6,195 nucleotides of DNA, taken from the NCBI GenBank assembly GCA_964560325.1, contig CAZLLV010000428.1, positions 1-6,195 of the forward strand. The letters are read 5' to 3'. Below, one piece after another: positions 1 through 6,195 of the stretch; position 1 is the first letter of the stretch; every line of letters starts with the position of its first letter. The notes beneath the pieces were generated by a model. It was not told the origin of the DNA and did no database searches. It saw nothing but the letters and a program-made list of their open reading frames with translations. Made by a program: the position numbers and the translations under genes. This DNA is from CAZLLV01 sp964560325. Lineage in GTDB: Bacteria > Acidobacteriota > Thermoanaerobaculia > Multivoradales > DATKCC01.

Positions 1-1137
1 GAACGCCACCTGGTCGGGCGCCGCCTCCACGTCGGCTGTCTGGACGATCCGGTCCCGCGCCGCGTCGACCAGGTGGACCGTGTCCTCGCGCGGATTGACC
101 ACGAAGCCGAGCCGGCCGTCCGGCGCGAAGGCGATGCGTCCGAGCCCCGCCGCCTCCGCCTCGATCCGCGCACGGACCGGGGAGTCGCCCGGCCGGAGCG
201 GGTCGATCACCACCACCTCGCCCTCGTAGACCGAGACGTAGGCGGCGCCCGAGGCCGACGACCAGGCGATCCCCGCGGCCCGGCCTTCGAGGCCGGTGCG
301 CCGGGTCACCTCGACGGTCCCGGTGTCGAGCACCGTCACCGCCCCGTCGGCGCCGCTCGCGACGACCGCCCAGCGGCCGTCGTCGGAGAACGCGAGGTGC
401 TGCGGACCCGGGCCGGTCTCGACGTGGCGCACGAGCGACAGGTCCCGCGTGTCGATCACCGTGACGCCGGCCGCGCCGAAGCCGTCCCGGTCGGTGGCGG
501 CGGCGACCCAGAGCCGGCGCCCGTCCTCCGTGAGACGGATCTCGCCGGGGCTCCCTCCCACCTCGGCCGACGCCCGCACCTTCCAGGTCGCCGTGTCGAT
601 CACCGCCACGCGGTCGGCTTCCGGCATCGAGACGTAGAGCGTCCCGCCGTCCGGCGACAGCGCCCAGTCCTCCCCCGGGCTCTCCAGCTCGATCAGCGCC
701 AGCAGCTTCGTGCCGCCGAAGCCGAACAACGGATCGACGACGGTGATGGTGCCGTCGGTATTGAGCGCCAGGACGTAGTAGACGTTGAGGTTGACCTCGG
801 CCTCGGAGAAGAGCGATCCGCCGAGGAACGTCTGCGCCTTCTTCTTGCACTCGTCGTGCTCCCCGCCGGCGTCCGGCGGCACGAGGTCCATCCAGGCCGC
901 CGGGTAGAGGCCGGCGTAGCTTTCACCGGTCGCCGGGTCGGTGACGCGGAACGACACGCGGACGTTGCGGCCCTCCTGGAACGGGCTCCCCTCCTCGACC
1001 GGGTCGAGCGCCTCCATCCGAACGTCGATCGCGACGCCCTCGTTCTCGACGCTCCAGGTCAGCTCGGGGTCGGCGCTCGCCGGAGCGGGAGCCGCCCCGG
1101 CGAGCGCGAGAGCGAAGATCGCCGCGGCCGGCGTCAA
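1..1137 (-). CDS. Exported YVTN/cytochrome-d1-like beta-propeller protein (3' end outside window)
   Basis: The frame is open for 379 codons, from a TTG at 1137 to the window edge. The start is chosen because TTG overlaps the oxidase stop codon, has GGAGG 9 bases upstream, and leads straight into a signal-like segment ending ALALAGAAPAPASA, with predicted cleavage after A22. Residues 23 to about 115 form a small beta-rich domain with VRVSFRVTDPATGE, AAWMDL and the only visible cysteine (C97, in ECKKK). From about 116 come repeated blades of the YVTN type: a DG turn, a Y/W/F-V strand and V-x-V-I/L-D. Examples are SPDGGTLYVS then VAVIDTATWK (161-186), TEDGRRLWVA then VTVIDTRD (203-232), FSDDGRWAVV then VTVLDTG, and FAPDGRLGFV then VHLVDAA. 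A seventh blade begins at APDQVAF and is cut off. No CxxCH haem motif is visible, so it is not a c-type cytochrome here. The molecular role is unknown; partnering or accessory function to the oxidase is inferred from the overlap. The alternative GTG start at 1245 would add 36 residues and has a weaker ribosome-binding site. Confidence 0.88.
   Translation of the reverse strand, partial: MTPAAAIFALALAGAAPAPASADPELTWSVENEGVAIDVRMEALDPVEEGSPFQEGRNVRVSFRVTDPATGESYAGLYPAAWMDLVPPDAGGEHDECKKKAQTFLGGSLFSEAEVNLNVYYVLALNTDGTITVVDPLFGFGGTKLLALIELESPGEDWALSPDGGTLYVSMPEADRVAVIDTATWKVRASAEVGGSPGEIRLTEDGRRLWVAAATDRDGFGAAGVTVIDTRDLSLVRHVETGPGPQHLAFSDDGRWAVVASGADGAVTVLDTGTVEVTRRTGLEGRAAGIAWSSASGAAYVSVYEGEVVVIDPLRPGDSPVRARIEAEAAGLGRIAFAPDGRLGFVVNPREDTVHLVDAARDRIVQTADVEAAPDQVAF
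1072..1137 (-). other. Signal-peptide-like N-terminus of the propeller protein
   Basis: Residues 1-22 are an Ala/Leu-rich hydrophobic stretch ending in A-S-A before D23, a good signal peptidase I site. The odd point is that no Lys or Arg precedes the hydrophobic core with the TTG start, whereas classical signal peptides carry a basic n-region. The upstream in-frame GTG at 1245 would supply many Arg residues but makes a long, unusual leader. Confidence 0.65.
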
Positions 1138-1151
1138 AGCCCCGCCCCTCC
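1134..1151 (-). promoter_or_regulatory. Ribosome-binding site and stop/start overlap (TTGA) between oxidase and propeller genes
   Basis: GGAGG at 1151-1147 lies 9 bases before the TTG at 1137-1135. The TTG shares two bases with the oxidase stop TGA at 1136-1134. The ribosome-binding site is inside the last codons of the oxidase gene. This layout is typical of translational coupling, where ribosomes ending one gene restart on the next. It decides the start of the propeller gene, since no ATG in that frame precedes the signal-like segment. Confidence 0.75.
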
Positions 1152-4100
1152 CACCGGCTCCGCGATCGACTCCTCCCCGGCCGGCTCCGGCTCCTGGGCG
1201 TTCGGGTCGGGTGTCGAGCCCGTCTCGACGTTGAACAGGCCCCACATGCCGCCGTCGGTGCCCCAGGCGACGTAGTCGCGGTAGAGGTACTCGCCCTGGA
1301 TCGCGAAGCGGCCGCCGGCGCCCGGCAGCAGGAGCTGGTCGTAGTGGCAGCTCGGGCCCACGCCGTAGCGCGCACCCTGGTACTCCGACTCGCTGCGCTG
1401 CTGGAGGACGCTCGAATCCGCGTTGAACGGCATCTCCGGCCAGAGGTGCCCCTGGACCTCGAAGGTGTGGTTCTGGGTGTGACCGCCGGGGTGCACCGTA
1501 CGGAAGCGCACGGGGTTCGACGGCTCGGCGTCGAAGATGTGGGTCACCGGCCGCTCTCCGACCTTGGCGTCGGTGAAGACGTCGGCGAACTGCATGTCGC
1601 GGGTCTCGGTCTCCGGCGTGTTCGGGCTGTGCCCCATGCGGAACCAGAGCGGCTCGGTCCGGTAGCTGAACGCCTTCTGTCCGGACTCGGTCGGATCGTC
1701 GTTGACCGAGAGATTCTCCACGGCCTCGAAGTCCCAGTGCGGGTGCGTCTCCTGGTAGCGCAGGTTGACGTCGTCCTGGAAGACGGTCACGAGCTCCCGG
1801 AACTGCCCGGTCGGGGTGTTGATCCAGGCCTCGGCGCGGGTCCGGCGAGGCTGCTCCGCCGAGCTGTACGGCGATTCGTACGGGTGGCGATCGGCCAGCG
1901 TGTAGGTCGATCCGGCCGGCTCGATGATCAGCGCCCCGACCGCGCCCTTCTGGCTATGCTCGAGCGGATCGGACGACGCCAGGCCGGTCGAGCCGAACTC
2001 GATCGGGACGAAGCGCGGCGTCTGCTGCTCCTGGAAGTCGCCGGCGTACCAGTAGTAGGTGATCTGCTCGCCGGGAGCCACGGTCTGGCGGCCGTGGTGA
2101 TGCACGTTGCGCCCGACGTTGGTGCCGTCCGCCCGCGTCGGATCGAAGAAGACGAGCTGCGGGTGCAGCCCGACCTCGCGCGACGGCTCCACCTCGTTGG
2201 CGTTGAAGCCCTCGATGATCATCAGCCAGCCGCTGAATCCGGCCAGGTCGAAGGCGAACGGTCCGGGGTCCGGCAGGTCGTTGCGCAGGGTCACCTTGAT
2301 GCACTCCCCGGCGTTCGCCCGCAGGATCAGCGGCTCGACCGGGGCGTCCGACTCCAGGATCGGGCGGCCGGTGATGCCGTAGATCAGGTCGTCGGTCTCC
2401 ACGAACAGGATCGCCGTCGGATCGTGGAGGGGTCCGTGCCGCTGCCCGCTGTAGCCTGGCGGCGTCTTGTCCTCGTCCCACCAAGCGACCGCGTCGTCGC
2501 GCCGGTTGTAGACCAGGGACTGCACACCGAGCGCGGGGACGATCGGCAGCACCTCGCGCGCCGCCACGGCGGTGATGTCGTACTCGACCGGGTCCTCCGC
2601 GGCCGGTCTGGGGCACGCGATCTTGAGGTTCCCGGCGAGCAGCGGCTCGGCGAGCACACCGACGCCCACCTTGTTCTCGTCCGGTTTCGGATGCAGCTCG
2701 TCCGCCGCCACCTCGTCGAACACCGCGTCGCGCTCGGCGTCGGAGATCGCGAGACCGTCCGGGTTGCTGGGGAGCGTCGGCAGACCTTCGGCGGAGACCG
2801 ACCGGCTCGCGTCCTGGTACAGCCGCAGCAGGCCCCAGACACCGGTCCACTGCCCTTCGGCCGAGGAGTTCGGCTTGACCAGGAAGTCGACCTCCTCGTT
2901 CGCCTCGAGGAAGTTGGGCATCGGCGGGACGATGAAGTCGAACCACTCGGAGATGCCGGCCATCTGAGAGTTGCGGTAGCCGGAGGCCGGGTCGAACGGC
3001 TCGGCGAGCCACTTCAGCCCGTGGATCGAGAAGTTGTGCTCCTCCTCGTGAGCCCCGACCAGGGTCCGGATCTGCACCGGATCGCCTTCGTAGACCCGCA
3101 GCACCGGAGTGAAGGGATCGCCGTCGTGGAGCCCGCCGGTGAGGGCGGGGTAGGGGACGTAGCTCAGGGCCGACCCGTCGGGCAGCACGTTGAACTCCGG
3201 GTTCGCCCGGTCGGTCCGGGTCTCGTAGGCGAACGACGAATCGCCCGCCTGCGTCTGGACCTGGCTCGGCGTGCCGCTCGCCGGATCAGTGCCGATCCGC
3301 AGGGCGAGCGGCTCGTTGCGGTAGTTCATCACCCACATGCCCGGGTCGTCGGCGGAGACCGCCTCGGGGCACGGCGGGTCGGGGAAGTCGTCGGTGTCGA
3401 CGAGCCAGGTGCCGTCCACGTCGCCGTCGTTCTCCGGGCATTTTTCGGGCTTCTCGTACAACGCCGTCAGACCGACCTCTTTGCGTCCCGGAGGGTTGAT
3501 CGCGAGCTCCGGGTTGGCGTAGCCCCAGGTCTCGTCCGGGCAGACCATCGCCGCCGGTCCCCGCTCGTAGGCGAGCTGGAAGTCCGCGTACTCGAGCAGG
3601 AACTCCCGGTAACTGTCGCTCGGCGGGTCGGTGATGATCCGGGCCTGCCAGCTCGTCGGCGAGCCGTCCGGCTGCGTGCCGAGCTGCTGATTCGTCTCGT
3701 TGTGGTACCAGGTCGAGTCGGGGGGCTCGATCACCAGGCCGGCGTAGAGACCCGTCTGCTGGTGGGTCGACGGCCCGAAGTGATCGTGGGTGAAGACGGT
3801 GCGCAGCGTGCGGTCGAAGCCGTTCTCGTCGGTCACCGGGTCGGCCCACCAGCGCTGCACCGTGGTCTGCGCGCCCAGGTAGTCGGGCATCTCGTTGCAG
3901 TTGACGTCCGGCCCCTGTCCGAAGCGGGGATCGGCGACCGCTTCGGGGCAGAGCAGCTCCATCGTCACCGGGTCGTACTGCCCGGCGCCCGCTGCGCACA
4001 GCTCGGCGTTGAGCTCGCTGATCGCATGGGCCCGCTCCTGGACCTCCTCGGGGCTGAAGCTGCCGTCCTCGTAGTTGAAGCCGTTGCCGCCGCCGTCGGA

Positions 4101-6195
4101 CGAGGTGACGTCGAACTTCACCAGGTGGATGTGCTGGCCCAGGATGTCGGTCGGCGTCCGGACCTGGAAGTCGTCGACCTCGTACTCGAAGGGCACCAGG
4201 TTCGTCAGCTCGTAGTCGATGCAGTCGCCGCTGTGGGCGCGGAAGAAGAGCGGCTCCGGCGGGCGGGTGCCGGCCAGCGTGGCGGGCATGTCCGAAAGGA
4301 GCGTGAGAATGCGCTGCTGCGGGAAGTGCCACCCTTCCTTGTTGAAGATCACGTCGAGCTGGAGGTCGACCGCCTGGAACGATCGCGAGGTGCTGAGCGG
4401 CTCGGGGCTGGTCCGGTCCCAGCACGGCTCGGCGAACGGGGCACCCGGCTGGCGCGGGGCGCCGTTGAGCTCGAACCGGCGGGGCGGCGTGGCGCCGTTC
4501 GCCGAAGGCGTGTCGAACCAGCGGGTCTCGTGCGTGAGCATCGCGAGCTGCTCGAGCTTCGTGCCGTCCTCCGGCAGCCGCTTGGCCCGCATCTTCAGCA
4601 CCTTCTTCGAGAAGTCGAGCCGGGTCTCCTTCGAGACGTACGTCTCGTCCGGGTCGTTCAGGACCACGTGGCGCGGGAGGCCGCCGTCGAGCGGATTCCC
4701 GTTGCTGTCGAGGGCGAAGTCGAGCGGCGGGTGCGGCGCCCGGTGGCCGGCGCGGCCGGGGATGTAGAACGGGAAGCCGGGGTTGAAGTAGTCGCTGCCG
4801 GAGTTGTAGGCGTTGTTCGCCTGGGTCAAGACGTAGCCCTCGTCGATCTGACCGTCGACGAGCTGCACGCCGGTCGGCGGCGGCGGCATCGCCTTGCCCG
4901 GCAGCGGCACGATCGCCGGGATCGGCGTCCCCGCGAGGATCTCGCCGTCCGGCAGGGCGCGCACGGTGGTGACCACCTCGCCGTTCACCACGTCGTGCAT
5001 CGGCCGGCCGTCCTCGTCGAGCCGGGTGCCGAGCTCGAGCACGTCGTGAACCCGCCAGAGGCTCCACATGCCCTGGGCGAAGTGCGGGTAGAAATGGCAG
5101 TGGAAGATCGAGTCGCCGACCGTCTTGTTCTTGTTGCCGCTGCCTTCGTAGGCGATCTCGTAGGTGAACGAGCTCCCCTGGCCGATCGCCTGGCTGTCCA
5201 TGTACGACGACTGATCGCTCTTCGGCGTGTGCAGCCACTGGTGGGCGTGCAGGTGGAAGATGTGGTGATCGTCGGTGCCGGCGTGGAGGTTGCGGAACTT
5301 GACCCGGTCGTTCATGTACGAGTGGTACACGTTCGACGGGTCGTCCGGGTAGAACGCCTTGGTCGCCTTCTTCCCCGGGTCGGGGAGGCAGCTCGTATGG
5401 TCGCCGTCGCGCAGGCGCTGCCAGTCGATCGGGTCGTCGCCGCACGGGAAGTTGGCCGGCTTGTCGACGATCATCGCCGGGTCGCCGACCGCCCAGGAGG
5501 CGAGGAAGAACTCCTCGTACTTGCAGTCGATGCAGTCGGCCATCGGGCCGAGCTCGAAGCGGTTCGCCAGGATCTCGGCGCCGATGCCGCCGGTGCCGTA
5601 GTTGATCGCGAAGGCGTCGCGCACGCTGTGGAGCGTGTGCTGGAGGATGCGGTCCTCGAACTGCGGGAACGCCTGGACCGCTCCGATCTCGTCGTGGAAG
5701 ACGATCGTGAACTCGCGGTACGGCTCGTTCCGGTGCGGATAGGTCGGGTCCGTCTCCGAGTACGGGAAGTTGTTCCAGCCGAAGAGGTTGGGGCCGGTGA
5801 TGATCGCCGTCAGGTCGGAGTGGACGATCTCGTTGCCGTCGAGCATCTCGAGGATCGGCTTGCCGAGGCGGTGGCAGACGTCCGGGTCGGTCGAGGTGGT
5901 CGGGAACTTCTTGTCGTACTGGATGCTCGGGAACGCGCCGATCGAGCCCGGGAGGCTGTGGGCCGCCACCAGCTCCTTCTGGGTGACCTGGCTGCGGAAG
6001 TAGCGGGACCGGCGCGGCTGCACGTTGACGGCGCCGAAGAGACCGGCGGAGATCGATCCGCCGTCGCCCTGGCCGCCGACCATGGCGCCGCCCGAGTACA
6101 TCAGGTAGGTGCCCTCCTTCTCGGCGTAGATCCGGTACGTTCTGGACTGCCCGGGCGAGACGAGCCCGTTGCCGCTCTGCCCCACCCACATGCCG
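1134..6195 (-). CDS. Giant six-cupredoxin-domain multicopper oxidase, MofA/MnxG-like (5' end outside window)
   Basis: This is a copper enzyme expected to oxidise a substrate (metal ion or phenolic) at a type-1 copper and reduce O2 to water at a trinuclear cluster, probably outside the cytoplasm. Residues are counted from the ATG at 6191, which is not the true start: the frame stays open to the edge and the first residues are already mid-cupredoxin (GTYLMYS, then GLFGAVNVQP). Domains by eye: D1 to about 60, D2 about 64-390, linker about 390-600, D3 about 605-825, D4 about 826-1127, linker, D5 about 1200-1425, D6 about 1426-1656, and an acidic Pro-rich tail to 1685. Copper motifs: H310xxH313xH315 and H364-C365-H366xxxH370xxxxM375 in D2; H687xH689 and H802xH804 in D3. 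The length of more than 1,685 residues matches MofA-type oxidases, not laccases (about 500). It lies directly upstream of the propeller gene and overlaps it. The multicopper oxidase call is firm; Mn(II) as substrate is inference, and Fe(II), Cu(I) or organic substrates remain possible. Confidence 0.93.
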   Translation of the reverse strand, partial: GMWVGQSGNGLVSPGQSRTYRIYAEKEGTYLMYSGGAMVGGQGDGGSISAGLFGAVNVQPRRSRYFRSQVTQKELVAAHSLPGSIGAFPSIQYDKKFPTTSTDPDVCHRLGKPILEMLDGNEIVHSDLTAIITGPNLFGWNNFPYSETDPTYPHRNEPYREFTIVFHDEIGAVQAFPQFEDRILQHTLHSVRDAFAINYGTGGIGAEILANRFELGPMADCIDCKYEEFFLASWAVGDPAMIVDKPANFPCGDDPIDWQRLRDGDHTSCLPDPGKKATKAFYPDDPSNVYHSYMNDRVKFRNLHAGTDDHHIFHLHAHQWLHTPKSDQSSYMDSQAIGQGSSFTYEIAYEGSGNKNKTVGDSIFHCHFYPHFAQGMWSLWRVHDVLELGTRLDEDGRPMHDVVNGEVVTTVRALPDGEILAGTPIPAIVPLPGKAMPPPPTGVQLVDGQIDEGYVLTQANNAYNSGSDYFNPGFPFYIPGRAGHRAPHPPLDFALDSNGNPLDGGLPRHVVLNDPDETYVSKETRLDFSKKVLKMRAKRLPEDGTKLEQLAMLTHETRWFDTPSANGATPPRRFELNGAPRQPGAPFAEPCWDRTSPEPLSTSRSFQAVDLQLDVIFNKEGWHFPQQRILTLLSDMPATLAGTRPPEPLFFRAHSGDCIDYELTNLVPFEYEVDDFQVRTPTDILGQHIHLVKFDVTSSDGGGNGFNYEDGSFSPEEVQERAHAISELNAELCAAGAGQYDPVTMELLCPEAVADPRFGQGPDVNCNEMPDYLGAQTTVQRWWADPVTDENGFDRTLRTVFTHDHFGPSTHQQTGLYAGLVIEPPDSTWYHNETNQQLGTQPDGSPTSWQARIITDPPSDSYREFLLEYADFQLAYERGPAAMVCPDETWGYANPELAINPPGRKEVGLTALYEKPEKCPENDGDVDGTWLVDTDDFPDPPCPEAVSADDPGMWVMNYRNEPLALRIGTDPASGTPSQVQTQAGDSSFAYETRTDRANPEFNVLPDGSALSYVPYPALTGGLHDGDPFTPVLRVYEGDPVQIRTLVGAHEEEHNFSIHGLKWLAEPFDPASGYRNSQMAGISEWFDFIVPPMPNFLEANEEVDFLVKPNSSAEGQWTGVWGLLRLYQDASRSVSAEGLPTLPSNPDGLAISDAERDAVFDEVAADELHPKPDENKVGVGVLAEPLLAGNLKIACPRPAAEDPVEYDITAVAAREVLPIVPALGVQSLVYNRRDDAVAWWDEDKTPPGYSGQRHGPLHDPTAILFVETDDLIYGITGRPILESDAPVEPLILRANAGECIKVTLRNDLPDPGPFAFDLAGFSGWLMIIEGFNANEVEPSREVGLHPQLVFFDPTRADGTNVGRNVHHHGRQTVAPGEQITYYWYAGDFQEQQTPRFVPIEFGSTGLASSDPLEHSQKGAVGALIIEPAGSTYTLADRHPYESPYSSAEQPRRTRAEAWINTPTGQFRELVTVFQDDVNLRYQETHPHWDFEAVENLSVNDDPTESGQKAFSYRTEPLWFRMGHSPNTPETETRDMQFADVFTDAKVGERPVTHIFDAEPSNPVRFRTVHPGGHTQNHTFEVQGHLWPEMPFNADSSVLQQRSESEYQGARYGVGPSCHYDQLLLPGAGGRFAIQGEYLYRDYVAWGTDGGMWGLFNVETGSTPDPNAQEPEPAGEESIAEPVGGAGL
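3369..3440 (-). other. Calcium-loop-like DxDxDG segment flanked by cysteines in domain 4
   Basis: D922-G-D924-V-D926-G927 followed by D932, D934 and D935 resembles the acidic loop of EF-hand-like calcium sites, although position 12 is Thr rather than Glu. C918 and C941 flank it and could close it by a disulfide. It may bind Ca(II) or another divalent metal; this is pattern matching only. Confidence 0.35.
3762..3788 (-). other. Multicopper oxidase motif 2 (HxHF...HQQTGLYAG) in cupredoxin domain 3
   Basis: H802-D-H804, then H810-Q-Q-T-G-L-Y-A-G-L-V-I-E-P, follows the usual YHSH...Q...GLYGxLII pattern that supplies two type-3 ligands. The equivalent segments in domain 1 (GTYLMYSGGA) and domain 5 (EFGSTGLASS) have no His pair. 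It is separated from motif 1 by 115 residues rather than the roughly 40-50 usual in laccases. Confidence 0.82.
3870..4055 (-). other. Acidic, Cys-containing insertion between motifs 1 and 2 of domain 3
   Basis: Residues 713 to about 774 are rich in Glu, Asp and Ala, and hold C732, C748 and C765. They interrupt the domain between its two copper-ligand motifs. Domain 5 has no comparable insertion at the matching place. The cysteines could form disulfides in an exported protein; function unknown. Confidence 0.55.
4125..4133 (-). other. Multicopper oxidase motif 1 (HxH) in cupredoxin domain 3
   Basis: H687-I-H689 followed by LVKFD replaces the laccase HWHG motif, donating one type-2 and one type-3 ligand. 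It aligns with HPQLVFFD at 1343 in domain 5, where the second His is Gln (Q1345), so only the domain 3 copy keeps both ligands. Confidence 0.78.
5067..5102 (-). other. Multicopper oxidase motif 4 (HCHxxxHxxxGM) in cupredoxin domain 2
   Basis: H364-C365-H366 then H370, G374 and M375 match the canonical motif exactly. C365 and H370 with H310 would bind type-1 copper, M375 would be its axial ligand, and H364 and H366 would bind the type-3 pair. An axial Met usually goes with a lower type-1 potential than Leu or Phe; that is family knowledge, not seen here. Confidence 0.94.
5247..5264 (-). other. Multicopper oxidase motif 3 (HxxHxH) in cupredoxin domain 2
   Basis: H310-I-F-H313-L-H315 matches the family HxxHxH motif. 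By family knowledge the three histidines bind type-1, type-2 and type-3 copper in order. The motif sits in a strand that ends at W319, a Trp repeated at the equivalent places in domains 4 (W1061) and 6 (W1584). Confidence 0.92.

Larger units (their letters stand above)
1224..6195 (-). repeat. Threefold protein-level repeat of a two-cupredoxin unit within the oxidase
   Basis: Three copies share anchor segments. First: YREFTIVFHDE (158-168), YREFLLEYAD (861-870) and FRELVTVFQDD (1464-1474). Second: VKFRNLHAG, VQIRTLVGAH and VRFRTVHPG, each just before a His-rich strand ending in Trp. Third: GMW (374-376), GVW (1117-1119) and GMW (1648-1650) near each unit end. Odd domains also match: GDCIDYELTN (655-664) with GECIKVTLRN (1295-1304), and HIHLVKFD with HPQLVFFD. 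Spacings are 600-740 residues because linkers differ. The repeat is too diverged to show at DNA level. It implies ancient triplication, as in the six-domain ceruloplasmin architecture. Confidence 0.8.

Noticed and set aside
1..1137. c-type cytochrome identity for the propeller gene
   Set aside because: No CxxCH is present in the visible 379 residues, which contain a single cysteine. A motif beyond the left edge cannot be excluded.
73..1275. Long plus-strand open frame of 400 codons
   Set aside because: It is antisense to the propeller gene and the oxidase end. Its translation is Arg/Asp/Pro/His-rich low-complexity typical of GC-rich shadow frames, while the minus strand gives a coherent signal peptide and propeller repeats.
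1344..1349. C1615-H1616 in domain 6 as a second type-1 copper site
   Set aside because: It aligns with a loop before the final strands, not with HCHxxxHxxxGM; the matching positions are R1638, D1639 and G1644.
923..1375. Minus-strand open frame spanning the gene junction as a fusion or frameshift product
   Set aside because: Its product is Arg/Ser-rich shadow sequence. The two real frames end and begin cleanly at the TTGA overlap, so no frameshift is needed.
2091..2102. H1364-H1365-H1366-G as an active HxHG motif 1
   Set aside because: By alignment with domain 3, the motif 1 position in domain 5 is H1343/Q1345. The HHHG falls in the next loop, and no motif 2 His pair follows. It could be a surface metal site.
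3286..6189. 967-codon open frame on the minus strand in another frame
   Set aside because: It lies wholly inside the oxidase gene. Its product is Arg/Pro/Ala-rich with no recognisable motifs, whereas the other frame carries intact copper motifs throughout.
6189..6191. ATG at the right edge as the start of the oxidase
   Set aside because: The frame stays open upstream to the edge and the first residues are already the middle of a cupredoxin domain, with no signal peptide, so it is an internal Met.

Overview
The window is a GC-rich bacterial stretch (roughly two-thirds G+C by eye, with codon third positions almost all G or C). Both genes lie on the minus strand, are packed end to end, and both run off the window. 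Codon use fits a high-GC bacterium such as an acidobacterium, myxococcote or proteobacterium, but nothing here fixes the taxon. I see no RNA genes, mobile elements, CRISPR arrays, promoters or terminators, and there is no intergenic space to hold them.

From the right edge to 1134 (minus strand) is about 1,686 codons of a giant multicopper oxidase whose N-terminus is outside the window. Its size and motifs resemble the MofA/MnxG class of very large bacterial oxidases, which includes proteins linked to Mn(II) oxidation. The visible part holds three copies of a two-cupredoxin-domain unit, so six domains in all (the first partial). By eye, only one full set of copper ligands remains. The type-1 site and half of the trinuclear site are in domain 2 (HxxHxH and HCHxxxHxxxGM). 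The other half is in domain 3 (HxH and HxH). Equivalent positions in domains 4 to 6 have mostly lost their ligands. The ligand motifs therefore run 3-4-1-2 along the chain instead of 1-2-3-4 as in laccases.

From 1137 to the left edge (minus strand) is a second coding region that starts with TTG overlapping the oxidase stop codon (TTGA). It has a good ribosome-binding site inside the end of the oxidase gene. It encodes an exported protein with a signal-like N-terminus, a small beta-rich domain with one conserved-looking cysteine, and a YVTN/cytochrome-d1-like beta-propeller. Six blades are visible and a seventh is cut by the window edge.

The tight overlap suggests translational coupling and a joint extracytoplasmic function: a secreted metal or phenolic oxidase with a propeller partner. 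The substrate cannot be read from the sequence. Mn(II) oxidation is a reasonable hypothesis, not a conclusion.
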